Shown: piece after piece, positions 29,875 to 39,175 of the stretch
Position numbering within the stretch: the first letter of the stretch is position 1
Layout of the letters: every line of letters begins with the position of its first letter
Notes under the pieces: generated by a model
Told to the model about the DNA's origin: nothing
The model's database searches: none
The model's input: only the letters and a program-made list of their open reading frames with translations
Translations under genes and position numbers: made by a program
Origin: Pseudoalteromonas holothuriae
GTDB taxonomy: Bacteria; Pseudomonadota; Gammaproteobacteria; Enterobacterales; Alteromonadaceae
Assembly: GCF_945859825.1 (NCBI RefSeq)
Contig: NZ_CAMAPC010000002.1
Coordinates: 124,001-188,000, forward strand
Direction: 5' to 3'
DNA length: 64,000 nucleotides

Positions 29875-30664
29875 CAGCTTCTTCCTTGTGCTTTATTTCG
29901 GTAAAATTTTCCTCAAAATAGCTATCATCATCACAAAACAAATTAATGAACGGTTGTGGTAACTCATAAACTTGTTTGGCCACAAATATGCCAAGACGGA
30001 TTCGTTCTATATAGATATCGTTGAATATATTCACAAATAGTAAGTCTGGATTACTTTGTGCGATACGATAAAATAGCGTTGCTAAAATTAGATTGCACTT
30101 GGGGTTACTGCCTTCTTTCATGACCAGTGGTAACCCTTCAGGACCTGTGATTGCATATACGCTTTTACCTACTTCAATACTGCAACTATCAAGGTCGATA
30201 CAACGTACTAAGTCAGGGTCTTCACTCGTTAATTTTTGAAAGCCCTCGGGGTTTTGTTTAATCTTTTGGCGCAATAGTGTGGAAGCCTTATTTCGTGATG
30301 CGCTCTCAAAAATCACCTCCACTGTAGTGACTGGAATTTGAGCGTGCTGCAAAATACTGACATAGTTTTGTGGCAGGGCAAATTGTTGTTTTAGCTGTTC
30401 TCGCTGCTCAGAACTAATACCAATATCATTGACCCATAAGATCAGACGAGCAGTAATCGATTGTTTAACAAGAGCACGGTATACTGCGATACCTAAAGCA
30501 AATGAAAAATGTTCAGCTTCGCCTTCATGAGATAGTTCCGACAATTGGGGGGCAACACAATAGTGACCTGCAAGTATGGCAACCTCTTTATTCGGTTTTG
30601 CTGTTTTGGTCTGAATGATCTTTGCAACTAAAGATGATGGTGCTTGAGGCAAATGGCTTTGCAT
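29864..30664 (-). CDS. unrecognised protein in sulfur-transfer operon
   Basis: 266-residue soluble protein that I cannot assign to a family. It has no signal peptide or membrane segment. Cysteines at 36 (GHYCVAP), 155, 161 (CIDLDSCS), 190 and 244 could serve in sulfur transfer, metal binding or thioester chemistry. It lies between tusA-like (15-bp gap) and the desulfurase-like gene (11-bp overlap), so it is certainly translated with them. It may be the pathway's scaffold or key enzyme, which is inference only. Confidence 0.8.
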   Translation of the reverse strand: MQSHLPQAPSSLVAKIIQTKTAKPNKEVAILAGHYCVAPQLSELSHEGEAEHFSFALGIAVYRALVKQSITARLILWVNDIGISSEQREQLKQQFALPQNYVSILQHAQIPVTTVEVIFESASRNKASTLLRQKIKQNPEGFQKLTSEDPDLVRCIDLDSCSIEVGKSVYAITGPEGLPLVMKEGSNPKCNLILATLFYRIAQSNPDLLFVNIFNDIYIERIRLGIFVAKQVYELPQPFINLFCDDDSYFEENFTEIKHKEEADVV

Positions 30665-30679
30665 AACATATCACTCCAC

Positions 30680-30907
30680 TTATAATTTTTTTATGATATA
30701 AATGTCGTGATCTGTATTTTTTGATTCTTCGATAACTTGACAGCTTCCACGTTGGCAAAAGCGTGCTAAGTCGCTTTTTGTATTTGGATCTGTGATCATT
30801 AGTTTAAGTAAATCTCCTGAAGCCATATTCTTCAGTGCTTTTTTTGTTCTTAATAGCGGGACTGGGCAGGTAAAGCCTTTTAAATCCAACTCCTGTGCTA
30901 TATTCAT
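30680..30907 (-). CDS. TusA-family sulfurtransferase
   Basis: 75-residue SirA/TusA-type sulfur carrier. The CPVP motif at 14-17 puts the persulfide-bearing Cys at C14, followed by LLRTKKAL. TusA receives sulfur from a cysteine desulfurase and hands it on, for example to tRNA or a biosynthetic enzyme. An extra CQRGSC pair lies near 50-55. AAGGAATGAACG precedes the start. It opens the operon that includes a desulfurase-like gene. Confidence 0.92.
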   Translation of the reverse strand: MNIAQELDLKGFTCPVPLLRTKKALKNMASGDLLKLMITDPNTKSDLARFCQRGSCQVIEESKNTDHDIYIIKKL

Positions 30908-31311
30908 CGTTCATTCCTTTTTTAGAATAATAATTTACTCGTGCACTAAACTGTATTACACGACGTGCAGTTCCGGTTGTCAGCGAGGTTGCTGAGCAAC
31001 TTTCATGCGCATGAAAATAAAACATCGCTATCATCTTAGCACTAAAAAATTAACCAATGTGTTTCTTTTTTGTTTCCTTGTTTTTACATTTTACTTTTCC
31101 TCTAATTTTAATGAATATAGATTTACAAAGAGCAGAATTGAACTAAATCATTAAATTCAATGTATTACCTTTTTTAGGGTTATTATTTTTACTATTTATT
31201 TATCAATAAGTAACGATATGTGTAGCGTAAAAGGGTGCGACAATTTGTCACATCTTTAAAAGTACGTGAGCTTCTATAATACGAAGAAAATAATAACAAC
31301 GCTGTCAAAAT
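30908..31311. other. divergent intergenic region with two palindromes
   Basis: 404 bp between the tusA operon and the PepSY/TonB pair. It contains two adjacent inverted repeats (30988-31000 and 31001-31016) and is otherwise AT-rich with no gene. No convincing Fur box was seen by eye. Confidence 0.5.
30988..31016. promoter_or_regulatory. double palindrome, possible operator
   Basis: GTTGCT-G-AGCAAC (30988-31000) abuts the perfect 16-bp palindrome TTTCATGCGCATGAAA (31001-31016). Their position about 80-110 bp upstream of tusA, in a divergent promoter region, fits a regulator binding site. The regulator is unknown, and a hairpin role is the alternative. Confidence 0.5.
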
Positions 31312-32736
31312 ATGCTTAAACTTTTGCTATCCTGGCATAAAAAACTTGCCTTATTTGCTGTCATTCCTTTTATGGTGTGGGCATTAAGTGGTTTACTCCA
31401 CCCTATGATGTTGCACTTTACCAAAACTGAGCGACTCAGTGACCGTGTATCACCTATTGATTACTCAAAACTTGAAAATTATCAGCCAATTAAAGCCGTT
31501 TTGCAGCGAGAGAACATAGCACGCTTGAGTCATGCCAGCCTTGTTGAGTACCAAAATACCTATTATTACCAAGTGGCTTACTTGGAACAAGGACAGCGGA
31601 AAATTGCTTATTTTCCTCTTAGTAAGAGTAAGGTAGCGGCATCGCTTTCAGACCCTCAATATGCAGAATACTTGGCTCATAAATGGGCGTTACAGGGTAC
31701 TATCAGTGTTGAAAAGCTTACTGAATTTGATACAGCGTATGGGGCAATCAATCGTATTTTACCTGTTTATCGTGTATTGCTAGATAATGGTAATCGCCTA
31801 TATATAGACACTCTAGGGCAGAGAATTTCAGCGCATAATACGCAATTACGTGAACAGCTCTCTTATTGGTTTAGAACACTCCACACCTTTAGCTTTATAG
31901 GTGATAAGCATAGTTATATTCGCATTATTCCTATGTTGATTGTGACCGTAACACTATTTTTTATGGGTCTACTGGGCTTAATTGCTTACAGCGTATTATG
32001 GAAAAAGCTCAGCAACAAGCAGGGGAAAGTGGCTAAATTGCACCGAGTATCCGGTTTGGTTTTAAGCTTATGTATGTTGGGTTTTGCATCGAGTAGTTCA
32101 CATATTTTAATCGATAAGTTTTATCCTCAAAAATTTCTTACATTAATACCAGCAAACTCGATTCAAACTGCTCAGATAAATCATGACCCGATATCAGTAC
32201 TAGCGCAAGCGCAAGGCGATAATTTTGTGCTGGTGAGTGTAGGGCAAGGTGTTTATAGTCAAGTTGTGACAAGTGAAAACCGCACTCAGAATTATCAATA
32301 CTGGCAGCAAAATCAAGCGGCTATAAGCAATACTATACTTGCAAAAAGTATCTTGCAAAACCAGTTAAATGTGAGAGGTGAGCTGATTCATAGTCAAAAA
32401 GTTGATAAATTTGGGCCAACTTATGGTTTTATCAATAAACGATTACCCGTTATGCAGCTTCGTTATCAATCACAGCCAGATGTATTGTATAGTATAGAAC
32501 TTAGCTCAGGCTATATTGCTGCTATCGAGAATAGCTGGCAAAAAGCACGGAGTTTGCATTTTGGATACTTACACAAGTATCATTTCTTAAATCCACTTTC
32601 TAAAGAAGTAAGAGATATTATTATCACCCTAATTATCCTGGGCTTGGTATTTAGCGCAGTCATGGGGCTTTGTTTATATTTAGCGCGCCGAAAAAGGCAG
32701 CAGCAAGCTTTACAACGTCGTTTATCAACTATCTAA
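31312..32736 (+). CDS. PepSY-associated inner-membrane protein
   Basis: 474-residue protein of the PepSY_TM type, often paired with siderophore receptors and thought to act as a ferric-chelate reductase. Membrane helices lie at about 10-30, 204-228, 245-262 and 440-462. Histidines at the membrane edges (LSWHKKLALF, RTLHTFSF, KLHRVSGLVL) could bind haem. The gene is followed 25 bp later by a TonB receptor and is divergent from the tusA operon. Confidence 0.85.
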   Translation: MLKLLLSWHKKLALFAVIPFMVWALSGLLHPMMLHFTKTERLSDRVSPIDYSKLENYQPIKAVLQRENIARLSHASLVEYQNTYYYQVAYLEQGQRKIAYFPLSKSKVAASLSDPQYAEYLAHKWALQGTISVEKLTEFDTAYGAINRILPVYRVLLDNGNRLYIDTLGQRISAHNTQLREQLSYWFRTLHTFSFIGDKHSYIRIIPMLIVTVTLFFMGLLGLIAYSVLWKKLSNKQGKVAKLHRVSGLVLSLCMLGFASSSSHILIDKFYPQKFLTLIPANSIQTAQINHDPISVLAQAQGDNFVLVSVGQGVYSQVVTSENRTQNYQYWQQNQAAISNTILAKSILQNQLNVRGELIHSQKVDKFGPTYGFINKRLPVMQLRYQSQPDVLYSIELSSGYIAAIENSWQKARSLHFGYLHKYHFLNPLSKEVRDIIITLIILGLVFSAVMGLCLYLARRKRQQQALQRRLSTI

Positions 32737-32761
32737 TTACAATAAAACTAAAAGGAATATC

Positions 32762-34882
32762 ATGAATCCTCGCTTTTCATACTCTTTGCTCGCCCTTACT
32801 CTGGTGCAAATTTACCCATATCAAGCAAATGCAGAGACCTTAGCAGGCGATAATGTAGAGCGGATCACGGTTACTTCCACACGTACAGCTAAAGCAAATA
32901 CTGATTTACCACTAAGTATTGGCAGTGTCTCATCGCAAACGTTAGCCAATGATAACGCGCAGCACATATCAGATTCACTACAAACGATTTCAGGTGTGTT
33001 ATTGAACCAGTTATCTGGTGGGCAAGGGCATAATGCAGCTATACGCATGCCGATTAATTTTGGCGGCTATACTTTGTATTTACAAGACAATATCCCATTA
33101 CAATCTGCTGCGTTCTATAATCACAACGCGTTATGGTGGGCAAGTAGTAATGCCAGTTTGTCGCGTTTAGAAGTATTAAAAGGAGCTGGTACTAGCTTAT
33201 ATGGATCCGGTGCCGTGGCAGCCACGGTGAATGTTATTTCAGCACCTATAGCAACTAATAGCAATACGCTTTCTTTAACATTTGCAGAGCAGGGGTATAA
33301 GCGTTTTGCAGGCAGCTTTACACAGCTGAATGAGACTAATGATGGTTTTCGTGTATCAGGGGCATACCTTAGTAATGACGGATGGCGTACGCATAGCGCT
33401 GTAAATAAAGCGGAAATTAATTTACTTCATGAAAAACAGCTTGATGACAAGCAGCATTTTAAAACATCTTTAGTTGTTTCTTCTTTAGAACAACAAATGC
33501 TGAATACGTTGACTGAAGCGCAATTTATTCAAGACCCAACGCAGGCCGGTTTACCTGAGGAAGTGTTGCAGATAGACCCTAAGCGTAAAACAGATTACTT
33601 TCGTTTAAGTACAGAATATCGTTTTGATAGTAATGATTTCTACGCATCGGTGATACCCTATGCACGTTATCGAACGAACGATTATATTGCCACATGGCAA
33701 CCTAACATGCCTAAAGTGGAGTCAACCGTCACGTCATTTGGGGTGCTTGCACTTAGCAACTTTATTCACAGTAGTGGTGGAGAAACCACATTAGGTGTTG
33801 ATGTTGAGCACTCATCAGGTGAGGGGTATTCTTTTCAGCCGACTGAACGCACAACCAGTGGCTGGGGTGCTGCGACTTACCCAAAAGACCATGTGTTTTA
33901 TAAAAACGATACTACCTTTATCGGCGTTTCTCCTTATGTTCAGCATTTAGGCTATTTTTCACCGAATTTAAGCTATTCACTGGGTGTTCGCTTTGATCAT
34001 AATAAGTACACGTTTGACAATGCTTTGCCAGTTTATAGTGATGATGGTTTTGGTAATCGGTCGATTGCATCTCGCTCTGATACATTTAAGCATTTAAGTC
34101 CTAAACTGAGCTTAAATTATTTGCTAAATGCACAATCGAGTATTTATAGTCGCTATGCTCAAGCTATTCGCATTCCAACTGCTTCACAATTGTATGACCT
34201 AAAAACCGAACAAAGCAGCGCCCAATTAGGCAGCATTAATGAGGAAACTTCTGATACTTACGAGGTGGGATACAAAGCCAATTTTGATAAATTATCTATC
34301 GAACTTGCTTATTACTTAATGGATGTAAACGACGCTATAGTTACCGCTTATGATGACTTGGGTGCTTCGTATCGTGTGAATGCATCAAGCGTTGAGCACA
34401 CTGGTGCTGAGTTAGGACTCACCTATAATTTTAATAAGGCGTTTTCATTTGCATTAGCATACAGTCAATCTAAACATGAGTTTAAACATTATATTCAAGA
34501 TAAAGGAAGGGTTGACCGAAAAACTCAGCAAATGCTAGAGCAAGACTTATCAGGTAAAAGCCTGCAAATGGCACCTGATTATGTTGCCAATATAAGGTTT
34601 AATTATACCAGCCAAACAATAGCAGGGTTGTTTGTTACAGCAGAGGTACAAAGTATTGGTGACTATTACTTAAATGTTGAAAATACACAGCAATATTCGG
34701 GCTATACCGTAATTAATTTTAAAGCCAATTATGCGTTAACAAATAAGCTGAAGCTGCACGCTCGAGTAAGCAACTTCAACGATAGAAAGTATGCCTTACA
34801 AAATGAAATTCGCTATGGTAGAACGCGTATTCAACCGGGCGCGCCGAGAACACTGTATGTTGGTCTAAAGTACCAATTTTAG
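32762..34882 (+). CDS. TonB-dependent outer-membrane receptor
   Basis: 706-residue receptor. The signal peptide ends at A24 (YQANA). The TonB box region is ERITVTSTR at about 33-41. The plug domain includes ISGVLLNQLSGGQG and the LEVLKGAGTSLYGSGAVAATVNV stretch, split over conserved plug strands. A long beta barrel ends in VGLKYQF. It likely imports an iron or other metal complex with the PepSY protein encoded upstream. AAGGAATATC precedes the ATG. Confidence 0.93.
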   Translation: MNPRFSYSLLALTLVQIYPYQANAETLAGDNVERITVTSTRTAKANTDLPLSIGSVSSQTLANDNAQHISDSLQTISGVLLNQLSGGQGHNAAIRMPINFGGYTLYLQDNIPLQSAAFYNHNALWWASSNASLSRLEVLKGAGTSLYGSGAVAATVNVISAPIATNSNTLSLTFAEQGYKRFAGSFTQLNETNDGFRVSGAYLSNDGWRTHSAVNKAEINLLHEKQLDDKQHFKTSLVVSSLEQQMLNTLTEAQFIQDPTQAGLPEEVLQIDPKRKTDYFRLSTEYRFDSNDFYASVIPYARYRTNDYIATWQPNMPKVESTVTSFGVLALSNFIHSSGGETTLGVDVEHSSGEGYSFQPTERTTSGWGAATYPKDHVFYKNDTTFIGVSPYVQHLGYFSPNLSYSLGVRFDHNKYTFDNALPVYSDDGFGNRSIASRSDTFKHLSPKLSLNYLLNAQSSIYSRYAQAIRIPTASQLYDLKTEQSSAQLGSINEETSDTYEVGYKANFDKLSIELAYYLMDVNDAIVTAYDDLGASYRVNASSVEHTGAELGLTYNFNKAFSFALAYSQSKHEFKHYIQDKGRVDRKTQQMLEQDLSGKSLQMAPDYVANIRFNYTSQTIAGLFVTAEVQSIGDYYLNVENTQQYSGYTVINFKANYALTNKLKLHARVSNFNDRKYALQNEIRYGRTRIQPGAPRTLYVGLKYQF

Positions 34883-34997
34883 CGATGTAAATAGCACGCA
34901 AAGTTAGAAAGGTAGAGGCTCGTATATAGCTGTACCTATCTTTGTGTGTTTTCAGTTCATATAAGGTGGTAAGACTTACATTCTTGAGCTAAATTCC

Positions 34998-35402
34998 TTA
35001 AACGTTTTTTAGGCCAGCCAGCTTTTTTAAAACAGCAAAGGTAACTAACAAATACAACACAGTAGCTATGTGCTTTAAAACCACTTTATTTGGTGCTTGA
35101 GCTTCATAGGCAAGCCAACCATCGGTAAGTGGCATAACGATGCCAAATAAGGCGCACCACATTAAAACAACATAGTGTTTTGAATACAGAAGGTAGCCAA
35201 TAATTAAAGAGATAAAAATTGTCCGTGAGCCATATATTGCTATCCAATCAGCATCAGCGATGGCAAATAACCCTGTTCCCCTTACAGTTGCAAATAAAAT
35301 AGGGTCATAGTATGCAAATACACCATAAAAGGCCTGTAGTAGAATCATTAGTGAAACTAAAATTGCTGCTACTTTTTCTAATTTAGCTGTTTTATTTATC
35401 AT
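34998..35402 (-). CDS. DUF4267-like small membrane protein
   Basis: 134-residue protein with four hydrophobic helices (about 10-28, 58-74, 79-95, 108-126). The segment ADWIAIYGSRTIFISL with later GIVMPLTDGWLAYEA resembles DUF4267 proteins, whose role is unknown. It converges with the TonB receptor gene and is followed upstream by a degraded region. Confidence 0.7.
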   Translation of the reverse strand: MINKTAKLEKVAAILVSLMILLQAFYGVFAYYDPILFATVRGTGLFAIADADWIAIYGSRTIFISLIIGYLLYSKHYVVLMWCALFGIVMPLTDGWLAYEAQAPNKVVLKHIATVLYLLVTFAVLKKLAGLKNV

Positions 35403-35590
35403 ATTTTATTTACTTAATCCTCGGGAGTGTTTAGCGCTTAATTGCTTAAAATATCAAACTGTATAATTAACAAAGTAAATGCCGCAAGCAGATATATCTA
35501 ACAGCTATTGAGACAAGCAACCAATGGTAAAGTGTAAGTTTTGTTGTCTATGATGGACTTTATTGTTAAAAGTCAGCGGTATATCAGAAA

Positions 35591-35818
35591 TTAAAAATCT
35601 TTTCGGAACTTTTCCAGTAAATTGATAACAAACTTAGCTAAGCTTTGCGACGTTGAGCATAAACCTGCCGCAGCAAACTCTGGGTAAACATAATAAGTTT
35701 CTGTTTCAGCGTGCGAATACCTCTTAGCTACACTTTTAACTCCTATTAATTCAGCTCCATAAAGCGCGCATAGGAACTGACTAAAGCTAAATAATTTAAG
35801 TGTGCACAATTTATTCAT
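35591..35818 (-). pseudogene. remnant of a beta-lactamase-like serine hydrolase
   Basis: The 75-codon frame encodes an unrelated-looking first third and then YVYPEFAAAGLCSTSQSLAKF. This matches the conserved YPE-AAAGLW-T-DLA-F stretch of class C beta-lactamase-family esterases. Neither the SxxK nucleophile motif nor the rest of the domain is present on either side, so this is a decayed fragment. Whether it is expressed is unknown. Confidence 0.6.
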
Positions 35819-35914
35819 GCGACTTGTTTTGTTGACGTGTAACGCGCAATTTATCTTGGTTTATTGGGCCATAACTGAGACACTTACACTGTAACTAACA
35901 TTAGGTAAAATAAT

Positions 35915-36154
35915 ATGAAACTTTTAGTCCGCAATCTAGCGCGTACAACGACTGAACACGAAATTCGTGTTTTATTTTCGGCTCACGGTAGCGTAACAGA
36001 ATGCAATCTAGTTTTAGATCAAGAGACTGGTTTATCAAAGGGTTTTGCGTTTGTTGAAATGTCTAATGATAACGAAGCCAAAGCGGCTATCGAAAAGCTA
36101 GACCGCTCTAGCGTTGATAAAAGTAACATTAGGGTCAAGCGCGCACAAAATTAA
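35915..36154 (+). CDS. RRM-domain RNA-binding protein
   Basis: 79-residue single RNA-recognition-motif protein. RNP2 is LLVRNL at 3-8 and RNP1 is KGFAFVEM near 43-50, with aromatic residues able to stack on RNA bases. Such short proteins are common in marine gammaproteobacteria and are often cold-induced. It is monocistronic, with an intrinsic terminator just downstream. Confidence 0.93.
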   Translation: MKLLVRNLARTTTEHEIRVLFSAHGSVTECNLVLDQETGLSKGFAFVEMSNDNEAKAAIEKLDRSSVDKSNIRVKRAQN

Positions 36155-36165
36155 TAGAGTGATAA

Positions 36166-36197
36166 GCCAGTAGTTGCGACTGCTGGCATAATTTTTT
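36166..36197 (+). terminator. intrinsic terminator after RRM gene
   Basis: GCCAGTAG (36166-36173) pairs with CTGCTGGC (36180-36187), one G-T pair included, followed by ATAATTTTTT. It lies 12 bp after the stop. Confidence 0.85.
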
Positions 36198-36383
36198 GTA
36201 TTTCAAGTTATCATTTTATATACACTTCAATTATAAGTGTGCTCTTTTGGACAAGCTCTTGGCATTAAGACGCTTTTTACAACCGTTTCTTCCATCAAGC
36301 TAAAACATCTTTAAAGGCTTTTACTCATCCTAGTCACCCTGTAGTTTGCAGCGCATAATGATATTCCGTTACTAGTGAAATGT

Positions 36384-36526
36384 TTAATACTCATTTTATT
36401 AAAATATTGACCACTCTAGCGAATTAAATGATTGATTAACGGCGTTAAAAATTACTCATGTAGAATAACTACATACCGAGGTTTTTGCCTTGTTATTAAG
36501 CCATTTATTGAATGTAATTAGTATAA
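36384..36526. repeat. MITE-like palindromic repeat, copy 2 (degenerate)
   Basis: About 143 bp, best aligned with copy 3 through CTCTAGCGAATTAAATGA, GGCGTTAAAAATTACTCATG and TGTTATTAAGCCATTTATTG. Its ends are worn: AATTAGTATAA at the right in place of AATTGGTATAA. Confidence 0.7.
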
Positions 36527-36538
36527 CTTAGTCGAGCA

Positions 36539-36887
36539 CTATAATTTATCTAGCTGATATCGCACTAAACCTGTTTCATTGACAATGAATAACCAAGTGT
36601 TGTCACTGTCAGAGAAACGATACTGGTTCATAAGGTTTGTTTGCTCTACATGAGCTAAAAACTTGTTTAAATGTGTTTTCTCAAGAGTAAAGTTTCCCGC
36701 TGATGTATTATTGTCTAAATCATTAACAGCTACTATGTTTGTAGTTGATTTGGGTAAAACATCTGGAAGCCAACCTCTCTCAAACAGTCCGTTTTTTTGC
36801 AGCACTATACGTTGAATATGTACTCGTCACATGATCAGCGCACCCCATAAAATACATAGATGCGATTAGTAAAATTAAATTTTTCAT
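36539..36887 (-). pseudogene. frameshifted small lipoprotein gene
   Basis: The frame from ATG 36887 encodes a lipoprotein signal with lipobox FMGC (Cys at residue 16), then STYSTYSAAKK, and soon stops. From the seven-base A run (36792-36798, minus-strand A) the sense continues in the +1 frame as NGLFERGWLPDVLP to 36539. Removing one A joins the two into a protein of about 115 residues. The YSTY-GW-PD-LP pattern resembles a small family of hypothetical lipoproteins. It is a pseudogene or an assembly error. Confidence 0.75.
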
Positions 36888-37005
36888 GCACTTTCTAAGC
36901 CCTTGAGCAAGTCGCTAATAAAGTTGGCTAGAATAAACGTCGCAGGAGTAAAAGCCAACTGTATTTATACATGTTTTTGATTGCTACTCTTATAATCGGT
37001 TGCTT

Positions 37006-38985
37006 TTAAAACTGATATTCAAAACTGATTGAAGCGGTGCGGCCTCTATTGGCAATACCCTGATCATACATAATAGACTGTGTGCGATATTGTTGGTTAA
37101 ACATATTTTCTAAAGACATAGAGAGCTTTAATTGCGAAGATACTTGCAATGAAGCATTGGCTGAAGTAACAATGTAGCTTTGTTGATTCTTTACGGCTTT
37201 ATTTTGGCCGCGATAAAAGCTATTAAAATTAATATGCCAATTGTCATAGTGATAATCAAAAATAACTGCTCCGGTATTCCTTGCAACATCTATGTCAGAG
37301 CTGTCAGAAAACCAATTCCATAGTATTTTCATAGACAGTTGTTGAGTGAGTTTAACTTGTAACTCAGTCTCGAACCCTTTGGATTGTTGACCATCAATAT
37401 TGGTGAACGAAGGTGAAAAGAAAGGATTGTCTGGGTGTTCTACTGGTGCACCTAATAGAATAAGTTGCTTAAACTTATTTCTAAATGCGGTTATCTCGAA
37501 ATGCCAATTGTCTGCAGTTTTTAACCAAGCGACTTCAACTGTCTCTACCTCTTCAGCATTAAGGTTAATATTACCAAAATCAACATAGTTATTTCGATCA
37601 TATAATTCTAAAAAATTAGGTGCTCTAAATGCCGTTCCATACATCAATTTAACACTGCTTTTTTCTTTTGCTTTCCACACAGCTGCCAAGCGTGGGCTTG
37701 TTGCGCTTCCAAAATCGTTATAGTTATCGTAACGCAAACCGGCTGTAAGCTCCCACTGCTCATTAATTGATAGTTGATCTTGAATATATAAGCTAGCGAT
37801 ATTTCGGGATTTTTTGTCGTTAAAGCTTTGCTCCCCTGTCAAGCGAACAGATTGTTCGTATGGTTCTAATGTAAATAAATCATGAGTCGTGGCAGTATAT
37901 ACGTCATTGATTTTAGCTTGTTCGTAAGAAATACCCGTAGACAGTAGGTGGCTATTGGTTATCTGGTAACGAAAATTAGTTGCAAACTTGGTGTTTTGAG
38001 AACTTAAAAATGGACCACCAATAAAATTTGATGTGAGCGAAAAGCCCGGATTAATTTCTACACCTTTTGGAATAAGTAGCGCTATCGTTTCCCACTTATT
38101 CTGACTGTGAGAAAGCTGCGCATCATAAGTCAGGTTTTTAAACAAAGTACCATGGTACTCAGCGGCTACTGACCACTGTTGGGTTTGCTCTTGATTGATA
38201 TCATTTCCAATCGAACCCAATGGGATAAAGTCGTTTAATTGTCTATTCATATAACGGCCAGTAAAAAGCCATGCATCCAAAGTTTGTTTTAAATAGACAT
38301 CCATACCTTTAATGGGGTCGCGCACATTATCCGTTATCCCATAAATGTCAGTGAGCGGGTAGTTATGTCCTTTATCTTTAAATAAGGATAGGTATACATC
38401 TGTTGTTTGGTTATCTAAAAACGGATGAGAATAAGTTAAATTGGCAGAGATTTTTGCTGGGTGACTTATTGATATGCTTACTTCATTACGCATAGATGTC
38501 GTTATGATGTTAACAACCCCTAAAAATGCATTGCTACCATATAAAGCTGAACCCGGTCCGCGAATAATTTCGATATGATCAACATTACCAAGATCCAATA
38601 ATCGATTGATAATAGAAATTCCACCGGTATATAAGTCATTCACTTTATTGCCATCGATCTGCACTAATACTGACTCAGACAATGCTGTACTTCGTCCTCG
38701 TGCTGAAATTCTATTGGCAGTGCCTTGTTCGATATCTCGCGTGCTTTGAAAGCCAGGTACAAAGTTTAGTAATGTTTGTAAATTTGATATCCCCATCTGT
38801 TTAATTGTCTGACGAGTTATAACGTAAACAGTTGAAGGTGATGAATAGATGCTTTGTTTATTTTTAGTCGCAATCTCAATGGTGACCAGCTCTTCTAGGC
38901 TCAGTGAAAATATGTCATCGCTTTCACCACACCACACTAAAAAAGGGCAGAAGAACAAAATGGAAAATGGCAAGCTTTTGAGCAT
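37006..38985 (-). CDS. TonB-dependent receptor
   Basis: 659-residue outer-membrane receptor. A signal peptide of about 19 residues ends near VWCGE. A Plug domain (LQTLLNFVPGFQSTRDIEQ, RGPGSALYGSNAFLGVVNI) precedes a barrel of long strands ending SFEYQF. The NRISARGRST region and short length fit receptors of the colicin I/vitamin B12 type. Its ligand is unknown. It stands alone between a frameshifted lipoprotein gene and the Tim44-like gene. Confidence 0.92.
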   Translation of the reverse strand: MLKSLPFSILFFCPFLVWCGESDDIFSLSLEELVTIEIATKNKQSIYSSPSTVYVITRQTIKQMGISNLQTLLNFVPGFQSTRDIEQGTANRISARGRSTALSESVLVQIDGNKVNDLYTGGISIINRLLDLGNVDHIEIIRGPGSALYGSNAFLGVVNIITTSMRNEVSISISHPAKISANLTYSHPFLDNQTTDVYLSLFKDKGHNYPLTDIYGITDNVRDPIKGMDVYLKQTLDAWLFTGRYMNRQLNDFIPLGSIGNDINQEQTQQWSVAAEYHGTLFKNLTYDAQLSHSQNKWETIALLIPKGVEINPGFSLTSNFIGGPFLSSQNTKFATNFRYQITNSHLLSTGISYEQAKINDVYTATTHDLFTLEPYEQSVRLTGEQSFNDKKSRNIASLYIQDQLSINEQWELTAGLRYDNYNDFGSATSPRLAAVWKAKEKSSVKLMYGTAFRAPNFLELYDRNNYVDFGNINLNAEEVETVEVAWLKTADNWHFEITAFRNKFKQLILLGAPVEHPDNPFFSPSFTNIDGQQSKGFETELQVKLTQQLSMKILWNWFSDSSDIDVARNTGAVIFDYHYDNWHINFNSFYRGQNKAVKNQQSYIVTSANASLQVSSQLKLSMSLENMFNQQYRTQSIMYDQGIANRGRTASISFEYQF

Positions 38986-39175
38986 TGAACACCTCTAATG
39001 TTGACTCTTAAAATAGAGCCCTCTTACTTTATAGGTGTTTATTAGGTAACTCTCAAGCGCAGTAGATCATAAATAAGCGTAACTAGCGCATTGAAACACG
39101 CAGGCAAGTCGTGAGAATCCCAGCTCTGGATAAGTGAAAGTGACAGTATATTTTTGATATAGAAATTATTATCAC

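Larger units (their letters stand above)
36155..36538. other. gene-free stretch with terminator and repeat
   Basis: 384 bp without a supported gene. It contains the RRM-gene terminator (36166-36197) and the repeat copy at 36384-36526. The part between them shows only a small ACACTT/AAGTGT inverted repeat. Confidence 0.6.

Noticed and set aside
36539-36887. Programmed -1 frameshift at AAAAAAAC in the broken lipoprotein gene
   Set aside because: The downstream sense is in the +1 frame, not the -1 frame, so the classic slippery-site mechanism would not produce it.
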